Assembly (NCBI RefSeq): GCF_940677205.1
Contig: NZ_OW712331.1
Coordinates: 186,001-250,000, forward strand
Origin: [Clostridium] colinum
GTDB taxonomy: Bacteria > Bacillota > Clostridia > Lachnospirales > CAG-274
Direction: 5' to 3'
Length of the DNA: 64,000 bases
The position numbers were made by a program, and so were the translations under genes. Of this stretch, positions 36,255 through 43,933 are shown in pieces; position 1 is the stretch's first letter, and the number at the start of each line of letters is the position of its first letter. The notes beneath the pieces were generated by a model. It had not been told where the DNA came from, did no database searches, and saw nothing but the letters and a program-made list of their open reading frames with translations.

Positions 36255-37016
36255 ATGTATTTTGAATCTCATGCTCACTATGATGATGAAAGATTTAATG
36301 AAGATAGACATCAAGTATTATTAAGTTTAAAAGAGCATAATGTAGGATATGTTGTAAATATTGGTGTAGATATGAAATCTTCATATAATAGTATACAACT
36401 TGCAGAAAAATATGACTTTTTATATGCAAGCGTAGGGGTACACCCTCACGAAGCGAAATCTGTTAAAGAAGAAGACTACAAAACTTTAGAAAAATGGCTA
36501 CAACACGATAAAGTTGTAGCCTTAGGTGAAATAGGCTTAGATTATCATTACGATTTTTCACCTAGAGACATTCAAAGACAAGTTTTTAAAAAACAACTTA
36601 AAATTTGCGAAAATGTTACAAAACCTGTAATAATTCATTCTAGAGAGGCAAGCCAAGAAGTTTTTGATATAATAAAAGATAGTAAAGTTAGAAAAGGTGT
36701 TATTCACGCCTATTCTGGTAGCTTAGAAATGGCATTAGAATATATAAAAATGGGATTTTATATAGGTGTAGGTGGTGTTTTAACATTTAAAAATGCTAAT
36801 AAGCTATTAAAAATGGTTGAAAATATCCCTTTAGAAGCAATTTTGATAGAAACAGACTCGCCATATTTATCTCCAGTGCCTGTTAGAGGTACTAGAAATA
36901 ATTCACAAAATTTAAAATATATTGTCGAAAAAATTAGCGAAATAAAACAAATTGATAAAGAAAAAGTTGAAAAAATAACACTAGAAACTGCTAAAGAATT
37001 TTTTTGTCTAAATTAG
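36255..37016 (+). CDS. tatD: TatD family metal-dependent hydrolase/DNase
   Basis: This 253-residue TIM-barrel metallohydrolase has the metal motif SHAHYDD at residues 4-10 (a variant of the usual D-x-H-x-H start), LGEIGLDYHYDFSP (about 90-103), KPVIIHSREA (about 123-132), IHAYSGS and ETDSPYLSP (about 199-207). TatD proteins have 3'-5' exonuclease activity and are often found next to metG, as here with zero spacing. In Clostridia the order metG-tatD-G5/3D protein is a familiar arrangement. Confidence 0.93.
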   Translation: MYFESHAHYDDERFNEDRHQVLLSLKEHNVGYVVNIGVDMKSSYNSIQLAEKYDFLYASVGVHPHEAKSVKEEDYKTLEKWLQHDKVVALGEIGLDYHYDFSPRDIQRQVFKKQLKICENVTKPVIIHSREASQEVFDIIKDSKVRKGVIHAYSGSLEMALEYIKMGFYIGVGGVLTFKNANKLLKMVENIPLEAILIETDSPYLSPVPVRGTRNNSQNLKYIVEKISEIKQIDKEKVEKITLETAKEFFCLN

Positions 37017-37122
37017 TCTTTAAAAAGTTATTGCATAAATATTACAAATATGTTAAGATATTACCTGTGGTGTTAAATTAAGTGTTACGCCAATATTAAT
37101 AAATTTTAATATAGCTTAATAA

Positions 37123-37184
37123 ACAGGTTTAAAAATGTAATATATTAAATATTATATAAATAATATTTTAACCTGTACAGGAGG
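37123..37184 (+). promoter_or_regulatory. inverted repeat ending at the ribosome site of the 3D-domain gene
   Basis: ACAGGTTTAAAA (37123-37134) can pair with TTTTAACCTGT (37166-37176) with one bulge. The palindrome CCTGTACAGG (37172-37181) overlaps the AGGAGG ribosome site (37179-37184). The arrangement could allow folding control of translation, but no known riboswitch class fits. Confidence 0.35.
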
Positions 37185-37191
37185 AATATTA

Positions 37192-38256
37192 ATGTTTAAC
37201 AATTTATGTAACAAATTTTTTAAGCTTACAAGATTAAAGATAAGAAGGATAAATATTTTTACAAGCTCAGTTTTAGTTTTATCTACTTTTTGTGGCACAC
37301 TAACTGCATTTGCAGAAGGGCTTTATCAAGTAAGAGTAGTTATAGATGGAAAATGGCACGTTTATAACACTATGGATGTTAAAGTGTCTGAGCTTTTTGA
37401 AAAAGAAAATATAAAATTAACTGAAAAAGACATAGTAGATATAAATCTTGATACAGTGATAGATAAAGATATGGTAATAAACATTGATACTGCAGAAACA
37501 GTAAAATTTATTATAGATGAAAAAGAAGAAGTTGAATTTCTTACAAATAAAGGCTTAGTTGGTACGGCTATAAAAGAATTTTGTGAAGAAACAAATAAAA
37601 AAGTTTTTTTAGATGAGGGACAAAGCTCAGCATCAAATATTAATGATAATATGGTTATAAAAGTATCTTATTTTAAAGAAGAAATAAAAACTATAAAAGA
37701 AGAGATACCTTTTAAAACTGAAACAGTAGAAAATCCAGATTTACCAGAAGGTAAAATTAATATAAAAACTAAGGGTGTAAATGGTATAAAAGAAACAACT
37801 ATAAAAGAAGTTTATAGAGAAGATAAATTAGAGTCTAAAAATATTATAGAAGAAAAAGTTACAAAAGAACCTATTACAGAAATTATAGAAAAAGGAACTA
37901 AAAAGAATACTATAAAAACTGAAAAAGGTATATTTGTTATAGATAAAAAAATAAATATGAAATCTACTGCATATACAGCAGGACCAGAATCTACTGGTAA
38001 AAGACCAGGAGATGCAGGATATGGAATAACTGCATCTGGTATGAAAGCACAAAGAGGGGTTGTGGCGGTAGATACTAGCGTTATACCTTTTGGTACAGAA
38101 CTTTATATAGAAGGTTATGGATATGCCATAGCAGGAGATACAGGTAGTGCTATAAAAGGAAATAAAATAGATGTATTTTTTGATAAATATAATGATGCAA
38201 TACAGTATGGAGTAAGAAATGTAAATGTTTATGTTTTAGGCGAAAAAGTAGCTTAA
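37192..38256 (+). CDS. G5 and 3D domain cell-wall protein (YabE-like)
   Basis: This 354-residue exported protein has a signal sequence (about 20-42) and two DUF348/ubiquitin-like segments (about 45-155, with VSELFEKENIKL). A G5 domain follows (about 157-238; EEIPFKTETVENPDLPEGK), then a C-terminal 3D domain (about 258-350) with TASGMKAQRG, VAVDTSVIPFGT and AGDTGSAIKGNKIDVFF carrying the three conserved aspartates. The fold is shared with MltA/Rpf-Sps type peptidoglycan lytic enzymes. Such proteins act on peptidoglycan during growth or spore revival. AGGAGG precedes the ATG. A terminator follows 14 bp after the stop. Confidence 0.9.
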   Translation: MFNNLCNKFFKLTRLKIRRINIFTSSVLVLSTFCGTLTAFAEGLYQVRVVIDGKWHVYNTMDVKVSELFEKENIKLTEKDIVDINLDTVIDKDMVINIDTAETVKFIIDEKEEVEFLTNKGLVGTAIKEFCEETNKKVFLDEGQSSASNINDNMVIKVSYFKEEIKTIKEEIPFKTETVENPDLPEGKINIKTKGVNGIKETTIKEVYREDKLESKNIIEEKVTKEPITEIIEKGTKKNTIKTEKGIFVIDKKINMKSTAYTAGPESTGKRPGDAGYGITASGMKAQRGVVAVDTSVIPFGTELYIEGYGYAIAGDTGSAIKGNKIDVFFDKYNDAIQYGVRNVNVYVLGEKVA

Positions 38257-38270
38257 TATTTAATATTTTT

Positions 38271-38302
38271 AAAGGGTTATGGATTTATCATAGCCCTTTT
38301 TA
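38271..38302 (+). terminator. terminator of the 3D-domain gene
   Basis: AAAGGGTTATG (38271-38281) pairs with CATAGCCCTTT (38289-38299, one G-U), followed by a short T run. Confidence 0.75.
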
Positions 38303-38334
38303 TGTACATATTTAAGTTATCAAATTTAAGATAG

Positions 38335-38528
38335 GCTAAAATTTATAAATAAAAGTGGGCAAAAGTTCTCATCTTAAATAGTATAAAAGGCTTTGCTTAT
38401 TATATATAAAGTTAAATTTTAAGGAGGCTTAGCCCCTTGCACGAAAAAAACTTATTTTATTCATACAGCATCTCGTCATGATAATTTTATTATTACGATA
38501 AAAGGTTGTAGACTTTGTCTATAACAAC
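38335..38528 (-). repeat. dispersed hairpin element, copy F (reverse, degenerate)
   Basis: The hairpin at 38501-38528 reads, on the minus strand, as GGTTATAGAC...GTCTACAACC-type arms with an AAA loop and one G-U pair. On that strand it is followed by GATGCTGTATGAATAA, AAGGGGCTAAGCCTCC and, further on, AAGATGAGAACTTTTG, the last shared with copy C. It fills much of the 444-bp gap between two plus-strand genes, so unlike most copies it is not behind a gene on its own strand. Confidence 0.7.
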
Positions 38529-38623
38529 ATTATGTTATTATATATTTTTTTATGTTAAAGTTTAACTATTTTTTAAATAAATTGTATATAAATAAAGAGT
38601 TATTTTATTAGGTGTAATGAAAA

Positions 38624-38653
38624 TTGACAAAGTAGATTAAATTGTTGTATAAT
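38624..38653 (+). promoter_or_regulatory. sigma-A promoter of the NlpC/P60 gene
   Basis: A perfect TTGACA (38624-38629), an 18-nt spacer and a perfect TATAAT (38648-38653), 47 bp before the start codon. Confidence 0.8.
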
Positions 38654-38700
38654 GTTACAAAGATATATATTATAGCAATATACTAAGGAGGAAAATTGGT

Positions 38701-39786
38701 TTGAAAATAAATATAACAACCAAAGTTTCTGTAATAGCATTAGCTTTATTATTTAGCAATGTTTCTGTATATGCAGCAAATGTTATTACAGCTACTAATA
38801 CAAATAGTATAAAACAAAATGATATATCTGTTATATCTTCTAAAAATGGAGAGTCTATATCTAAAGTAAATAATTTAGATTCTGCTTTTAGAATATCTTT
38901 TACAGATAATAATTATATTACAACAAAATTTGCAAAAGTTACTAGTATTAAAAATGGTGAAAATTATGTACCAGTTTATTCTAGTCCATCAAATAGAAGT
39001 AATAGTATAGGCTCTATACCGGTAGATTCAACTGTTGTAATAGGAAGCCAAGAAGGAAACTTTTCTCAAATATTTTTTGATGAAAAAATAGGATATATAG
39101 AAAATACATATCTTGTAGACTCTAAGCCACAAGAAAAACCAGTATCAAATAATAATGATAAACCAACAGGAAAATATGTTAAAATAACATCTGAGGCAGG
39201 GCTTAATCTTAGAGAAGAGCCTTCTACCTCATCTAAAGTTTTAGCGGTTATACCTAGTGATACATATGTAGACTTAATAGAAAATAATAATGGTTGGCTT
39301 AAAGTTAAATATAATGGAAAGTCTGGTTATATAAGCGAAAGCTTTGGAACGATAACAGATAAAAAAGAAACACAGACACAAACACAAACAGTAAGCAATA
39401 AAGTTAGTGGAGAAGAAGTTGTAAACTTTGCTAAAGCTCATTTAGGAAAGCCTTATATTTATGGTAGTACAAATCTTAATATTGGGACAGACTGTTCTGG
39501 TTTTACGTATGCAGTATTTAAAAATTTTGGTATAAATATTAATCGTGTATCTAGAGACCAATATTTAAATGGAAAACCAGTTGAAAAGAAAGACCTTTTA
39601 ATAGGTGATTTAGTATTCTTTAATACTGGAGGCAATTCTCCAATATCTCATGTTGGTATATACATAGGAAACAATCAATATATACATTCTACAGATAGTA
39701 AAAACCAAGGTGTTATAATATCTAGTTTAAATAGTGATTATTCTTTAAGAACATATTATGGAGCAAGAAGAGTAATACCTGAATAA
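38701..39786 (+). CDS. SH3-NlpC/P60 cell-wall endopeptidase
   Basis: This 361-residue secreted peptidoglycan hydrolase has a signal peptide (about 1-25) and two bacterial SH3 domains (about 80-140 and 155-220; the second has GLNLREEPSTSSKVL and SGYISESFG). A QT-rich linker leads to a C-terminal NlpC/P60 domain (about 240-361) with catalytic Cys in GTDCSGFTYAVF and His in SPISHVGIYIG. NlpC/P60 enzymes cut gamma-D-Glu-diaminopimelate or similar stem bonds. The start is TTG with AAGGAGG 9 nt upstream and a consensus promoter. A very long hairpin follows the stop. Confidence 0.93.
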   Translation: MKINITTKVSVIALALLFSNVSVYAANVITATNTNSIKQNDISVISSKNGESISKVNNLDSAFRISFTDNNYITTKFAKVTSIKNGENYVPVYSSPSNRSNSIGSIPVDSTVVIGSQEGNFSQIFFDEKIGYIENTYLVDSKPQEKPVSNNNDKPTGKYVKITSEAGLNLREEPSTSSKVLAVIPSDTYVDLIENNNGWLKVKYNGKSGYISESFGTITDKKETQTQTQTVSNKVSGEEVVNFAKAHLGKPYIYGSTNLNIGTDCSGFTYAVFKNFGININRVSRDQYLNGKPVEKKDLLIGDLVFFNTGGNSPISHVGIYIGNNQYIHSTDSKNQGVIISSLNSDYSLRTYYGARRVIPE

Positions 39787-39793
39787 TATAAAT

Positions 39794-39844
39794 TATCTAA
39801 ATATAAAAAGCGTGATTATAATTCACGCTTTTTATATTTAGATA
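39794..39844. terminator. 22-bp perfect bidirectional terminator
   Basis: Arms 39794-39815 and 39823-39844 are perfectly complementary over 22 bp around a 7-nt loop, with the GC core AAGCGTGA/TCACGCTT. The loop and right arm lie inside the last codons of the convergent ANTAR gene. Confidence 0.85.
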
Positions 39845-40349
39845 TAATTATTTTAGCTATGTCTATATTTTTTTTACCTGTATTCATACTCTTTTTTTGT
39901 ATATATTTATGTGCTGTATCTTCAGTAAAATTATTATGTAAAATAAGTAAATTTTTTGCCTCATTTATAAATTTTAAATTTTTAGTTTTTATATTTTCAA
40001 TATTTTTATAATATGCCATATCTAAAGCATTAATAATATCTTCTTGTTTAATGGGGGTAGGAAGTTTATAAACTTTTTTATTATCATATATATTTATTTT
40101 ATCTAAACTACCTATCAATAAAAAACAAAAATCTTTATAAAAATCTTCTACTATATTATATGTAGATTCATCTATAAAATTTGTTCCACATAATATAATA
40201 CCATTTTCATAATAAGAACAATATTTCCTAAGATTAGCCCCTGTTTTGCAAATATGATTATAAATTATCCCATTTTTATTTAATATAGTACAAAGATTAT
40301 TACAAATTTTATCAGATGAAAAAGCTATTATAATATTATTTTTTGACAT
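39816..40349 (-). CDS. ANTAR-domain regulator with degenerate receiver
   Basis: This 177-residue protein has an N-terminal receiver-like fold (about 1-115) and a C-terminal ANTAR domain (about 120-175) with INEAKNLLILHNNFTEDTAHKYIQKKSM. ANTAR proteins bind paired RNA hairpins and prevent transcription termination. The position of the phosphorylated Asp reads IILCGTNF, with no acidic residue, so normal phosphorylation is unlikely. GTG at 40361 is part of the ribosome site GGTGAT, so ATG 40349 is preferred. No sensor kinase or obvious target operon is adjacent. Confidence 0.8.
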   Translation of the reverse strand: MSKNNIIIAFSSDKICNNLCTILNKNGIIYNHICKTGANLRKYCSYYENGIILCGTNFIDESTYNIVEDFYKDFCFLLIGSLDKINIYDNKKVYKLPTPIKQEDIINALDMAYYKNIENIKTKNLKFINEAKNLLILHNNFTEDTAHKYIQKKSMNTGKKNIDIAKIIISKYKKREL

Positions 40350-40464
40350 AAAAATCACCAATTTTATTTAATTTATATTATTATATTTTAACAAATAATA
40401 TGTAATATGTAAAGAAAAAATATACATTATGCTAAATAATTATTTACAAAATTCGACAACAGTA

Positions 40465-40493
40465 TTGACTTTGATAAAAAATTATGCTAAATT
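40465..40493 (+). promoter_or_regulatory. promoter of the copper-amine-oxidase-N-like gene
   Basis: TTGACT (40465-40470), a 17-nt spacer and TAAATT (40488-40493), preceded by a TGC extended -10 element. The in-frame ATG at 40484 lies within this promoter, upstream of the expected transcription start near 40500. Confidence 0.65.
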
Positions 40494-40531
40494 TAATATA
40501 TATTAAATTAAAAAAGAGGGAGTGCAATTTT

Positions 40532-41839
40532 ATAAAAAAATTTATTGCAGTTATTTTATCATCTACGATAATTTTTACTTCTGGGGCAAATGTTTTTGCC
40601 AATACTGACCTAAAAATTGAACAAGCTATAAAGATTAAAGAAAATAAGGTAAATTTAGTTAGAGAAAAAGGTAATATTTCTGTATCAGATAATGTACCAA
40701 ATATTTTAGTAAATGGTAAAAAGTTAGAGGTTAATAAAGGTGAAGTGGTATATGAAAATAATAATTATATACCAGTTAGAGAATTAGCAGATGCTTTAAG
40801 CTTAAAATTAGATTATATAGCTGAAAGTAAAATAGTAGTTTTAGATAATGGTAAAATACAATTACCAATTGACAATAATAAAGCTAGTGTAAATGGAAAC
40901 ATTGTTGATATTGATAAAGATAATAAAAAAGTTTGTCCACTAATTATTGATGGTAAAGCTTATATACCAGTAAATTTTGTTAAAAATCTTGGATATAACG
41001 TAGAATATAACAAAAAAGATTTAAAACAATTAGAAGGATTTACTAAGTTAGATAAAGCTCAGGCTATAGAAGCATACAAACAAATAAATGAAGCTAACCA
41101 AAATATTAAAAATGCTACTATTGATTTAAATAGCAATATGGACTTTACTATATCTGATAATACTAATACTTTAGCTATGAAAGCAAATATATCTGGAACA
41201 ACAAATATGGATATTAATAAAGAAAAACCTGGTTTGTATTCAGAACAAAAAATAACATTAGAGCTTATGGGAGAAAAAGAAACTATCGAACAAAAAAGTT
41301 TCTTTAAAGATAATAAATTATATGTAAAAGTAAATGAAAGTGGACAAGAGCAAAAATATAAAATGGATTTAAACATTGAAGAAGCTATACAAATGTCTAA
41401 TAATATGAATGTTAATAATCTTTTAAATGAAGAATTTATATTAGATGGTAGTTTTAAAAATTTAGAAAATGGTAATAAACAATATATGTTTAATGTAGAT
41501 TTAAACAAAGCCTTTGATTTTATTAAAGAATTTTCAAAAGAGTTTGGTTTAGATGAAACAGATTTAGAAGCTTTAAAAGCTATTAAAATAGAAAATACAG
41601 ATATTATCTTTACTGTAGATAGTAAAAATCAACCATTAGATTGTAAATTAAATTTAAATATGGATTATTCAGATGTTTCTTCTGAACTTGTTAAAGCGAA
41701 AATTAGTTCAGAAACTTATGTAAAATATAAAGATATTGGAAATACAATTGTTAAAGAATTTAATGAAGATTTAACTAAATATGAAGATTTTGATAAAATA
41801 TTAAATGAAGCAGAACAAACAATTTTTAATGCTAAATAG
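40532..41839 (+). CDS. exported protein with copper amine oxidase N-terminal-like domain
   Basis: This protein of about 435 residues has a signal peptide (IKKFIAVILSSTIIFTSGANVFAN). A copper-amine-oxidase-N-like (stalk) domain covers about 45-145, with two copies of the pattern YIPVRELADAL / YIPVNFVKNLG. The C-terminal part (about 160-435) resembles lipoprotein/LppX-like beta folds with a helical region. Its role is unknown; such domains bind the cell surface in Clostridia. The frame has an ATG at 40484, but that codon lies in the -10 region and has no ribosome site. GAGGGAG at 40516-40522 points to initiation at the ATA at 40532. The long form (40484-41839, 451 residues) is the alternative. 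Confidence 0.75.
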   Translation: MKKFIAVILSSTIIFTSGANVFANTDLKIEQAIKIKENKVNLVREKGNISVSDNVPNILVNGKKLEVNKGEVVYENNNYIPVRELADALSLKLDYIAESKIVVLDNGKIQLPIDNNKASVNGNIVDIDKDNKKVCPLIIDGKAYIPVNFVKNLGYNVEYNKKDLKQLEGFTKLDKAQAIEAYKQINEANQNIKNATIDLNSNMDFTISDNTNTLAMKANISGTTNMDINKEKPGLYSEQKITLELMGEKETIEQKSFFKDNKLYVKVNESGQEQKYKMDLNIEEAIQMSNNMNVNNLLNEEFILDGSFKNLENGNKQYMFNVDLNKAFDFIKEFSKEFGLDETDLEALKAIKIENTDIIFTVDSKNQPLDCKLNLNMDYSDVSSELVKAKISSETYVKYKDIGNTIVKEFNEDLTKYEDFDKILNEAEQTIFNAK

Positions 41840-41853
41840 TTAGATAAAATAAT

Positions 41854-41887
41854 AAAAAGTTATCTATTTTATAGATAGCTTTTTATT
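41854..41887 (+). terminator. terminator of the preceding gene
   Basis: AAAAAGTTATCTAT (41854-41867) pairs with ATAGATAGCTTTTT (41871-41884, one G-U), followed by ATTTT. Confidence 0.75.
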
Positions 41888-41930
41888 TTATTATAAAATT
41901 TATATATTATATAAAGATAAATAGATTTAT

Positions 41931-41972
41931 TTTATAAAAAAATTAGACTAAATAAAAGATATTAGTCTAATT
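41931..41972 (-). terminator. terminator of deoD
   Basis: AATTAGACTAA (41941-41951) and TTAGTCTAATT (41962-41972) form an 11-bp stem. On the minus strand it is followed by a run of Ts, 25 bp after the deoD stop. Confidence 0.7.
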
Positions 41973-41996
41973 TTAATATTTATATTTTATTATAAA

Positions 41997-42698
41997 TTAA
42001 GCCATAGATAAAGCTATTTCCATCATTTTTGTAAATGATTTTTCACGCTTTTCAGCAGATATTTCTTCCCCAGTCATTATATGGTCGCTAACTGTTAAGA
42101 TACAAAGAGCATTAGCACCAAGTCTTGCAGCATTCATATATAAAGCTGCAGCTTCCATTTCTGTTGCTAATACACCCATTTTTGCCCATAAATTATGAAC
42201 ATCTTTAAAATCTGAATAAAAAACATCTGTAGATAAAATGTTACCAATATGAACTGGAATATTTTTACTATCTGCTATGTTTTTAGCTTTTTCTAAAAGA
42301 GTATAGCTACAACAAGGAGCATATGTACCTGGTAATTGATATTGACTTGCAAAATTTGAATCTGTTGAAGCAGCCATACCAAATACTATATCATATACAG
42401 ATAAATCTTTGCTAAGTGCTCCACAAGAGCCTATTCTTATAAGATTTTTTACGCCAAATGTATTAATAAGCTCATAAGAATATATACCTATACTTGGCAT
42501 ACCCATACCAGTACCCATAACAGAGATTTTTTTACCATTATATGTACCAGTAAATCCTAAAGCACCTCTAATAGCATTAAATTGTACAGGATTTTCTAAA
42601 AAGTTTTCAGCTATAAATTTTGCTCTTAAAGGGTCACCAGGCAATAATATAGTTTCTGCTATTTCATTAGTTTGGTTTATATGTGGTGTATTTTGCAT
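41997..42698 (-). CDS. deoD: purine-nucleoside phosphorylase
   Basis: DeoD cleaves purine (deoxy)nucleosides with phosphate to free base and pentose-1-phosphate. The 233-residue hexameric-type protein shows LLPGDPLRAKFIAENFL (about 18-34, phosphate-binding), GTGMGMPSIGIYSYEL (about 60-75), LIRIGSCGAL (about 83-92), ATEMEAAALY (about 182-191, ribose-binding Met-Glu) and TVSDHIMTGE with the catalytic Asp (about 204). Length is standard. AAGGAGAT lies before the ATG. It is a single gene on the minus strand. Confidence 0.96.
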   Translation of the reverse strand: MQNTPHINQTNEIAETILLPGDPLRAKFIAENFLENPVQFNAIRGALGFTGTYNGKKISVMGTGMGMPSIGIYSYELINTFGVKNLIRIGSCGALSKDLSVYDIVFGMAASTDSNFASQYQLPGTYAPCCSYTLLEKAKNIADSKNIPVHIGNILSTDVFYSDFKDVHNLWAKMGVLATEMEAAALYMNAARLGANALCILTVSDHIMTGEEISAEKREKSFTKMMEIALSMA

Positions 42699-42904
42699 AT
42701 AATCATCTCCTTAAATGTATATTTTTATTAAATTATATAATAAAAAATATTATTTTTCAATCTAAATATTAAAAAATAAAAATTTATGTATAATACTTAA
42801 AAGGTTTGATTAGATTAAAAATAAAAGTTATTAAATGTACATTATACAAATTTTGGCATAAAATAAAAATATATATAAAAAAATAAAAATATTTGATATA
42901 ACTA

Positions 42905-42933
42905 TCGACATATTTATTAATTTTATGTATAAT
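42905..42933 (+). promoter_or_regulatory. sigma-A promoter of cheR
   Basis: TCGACA (42905-42910), a 17-nt spacer and a perfect TATAAT (42928-42933). No sigma-D/FliA-type motif is visible. Confidence 0.65.
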
Positions 42934-42971
42934 TATTATAACAATTAAAAAAGAAAATTGGGTGATGTTAA

Positions 42972-43784
42972 ATGCAGGAAATGACAGATAAAGAGTTTTT
43001 ACTTATTAGTAATTATATAAAAGATAATTATGGTATTAATATGGATGGGGATAAAAAATCTCTAGTTTATTCTCGATTAAAAAGTATTTTAGACAAAAAT
43101 GGACTAAAAAACTTTACAGAATACTATGAGTATTTAACAAAAGATAAAACAGGCAATGCAGCTATAACTTTTATAGATAAAATGACTACAAATCATACTT
43201 TTTTTATGAGAGAAATTGACCATTTTGACTTTTTAAAACAAAAAGTTTTGCCATACATAGAGTCTAATGAGAAAAATAAAGACGTTAGAATATGGTGTGC
43301 TGGTTGTTCGTCTGGAGAAGAGTCTTATACATTAGAGATGATATTAACAGATTATTTTAAAAATAAAGGAAACTGGGATACAGAGCTTTTAGCAACAGAT
43401 ATATCTTCTCAGGTGTTAAAAAAGGCAATAAAAGGGGTTTACACTAAGGACCAAATAAAACCGCTTAGTGAAGAATGGAAAAAAAATTATTTTTATGATA
43501 TAAATGATAAACAAGTTAGTGTTGTAGATAGTATAAAAAGTAAAATAACTTATAGAAAATTTAATCTAATGGAACCTAAATTTCCATTTAAAAAGAAATT
43601 TCAAGTTATATTTTGTAGAAATGTAATGATATATTTTGATGATGAAACAAGAACTAAACTTATTAAAAAATTTTATGACGCATCGGAAAAAGGTGCATAT
43701 CTTTTTATAGGGCATTCTGAAACACTAAATAATATAAAAACAGATTATGAATATATTATGCCTGCAGTGTATAGAAAAAAATAA
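42972..43784 (+). CDS. cheR: chemotaxis protein methyltransferase CheR
   Basis: CheR methylates glutamates of chemoreceptors using S-adenosylmethionine. The 270-residue protein has an N-terminal helical domain (about 1-75) and a methyltransferase domain with WCAGCSSGEESYTLEMIL (SAM loop, about 109-126), LATDISSQVLKKA, and FCRNVMIYFDDETR plus GHSETL near the C-terminus. GGTGATG precedes the ATG. It heads a run of chemotaxis genes, 149 bp ahead of cheA. Confidence 0.95.
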   Translation: MQEMTDKEFLLISNYIKDNYGINMDGDKKSLVYSRLKSILDKNGLKNFTEYYEYLTKDKTGNAAITFIDKMTTNHTFFMREIDHFDFLKQKVLPYIESNEKNKDVRIWCAGCSSGEESYTLEMILTDYFKNKGNWDTELLATDISSQVLKKAIKGVYTKDQIKPLSEEWKKNYFYDINDKQVSVVDSIKSKITYRKFNLMEPKFPFKKKFQVIFCRNVMIYFDDETRTKLIKKFYDASEKGAYLFIGHSETLNNIKTDYEYIMPAVYRKK

Positions 43785-43933
43785 TAACATAGTTTGATTT
43801 TTTTAAAAATTTTGGTATAATTATAAAAGAAATATTATATTTAATATTTTTATTAATTTGATGTTTTATTAAAAGCATATTATGATTAACATAAATTATT
43901 TTAAGTTATTAAAGATAGAAGGGATTGATTAAG

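Noticed and set aside
37017..37191. Possible c-di-AMP (ydaO) riboswitch ahead of the G5/3D gene
   Set aside because: None of the conserved blocks is present; only a simple inverted repeat is seen.
42840..42971. Flagellar sigma-D type promoter for cheR
   Set aside because: No match to that consensus; a normal sigma-A promoter (TCGACA, 17 nt, TATAAT) explains expression.
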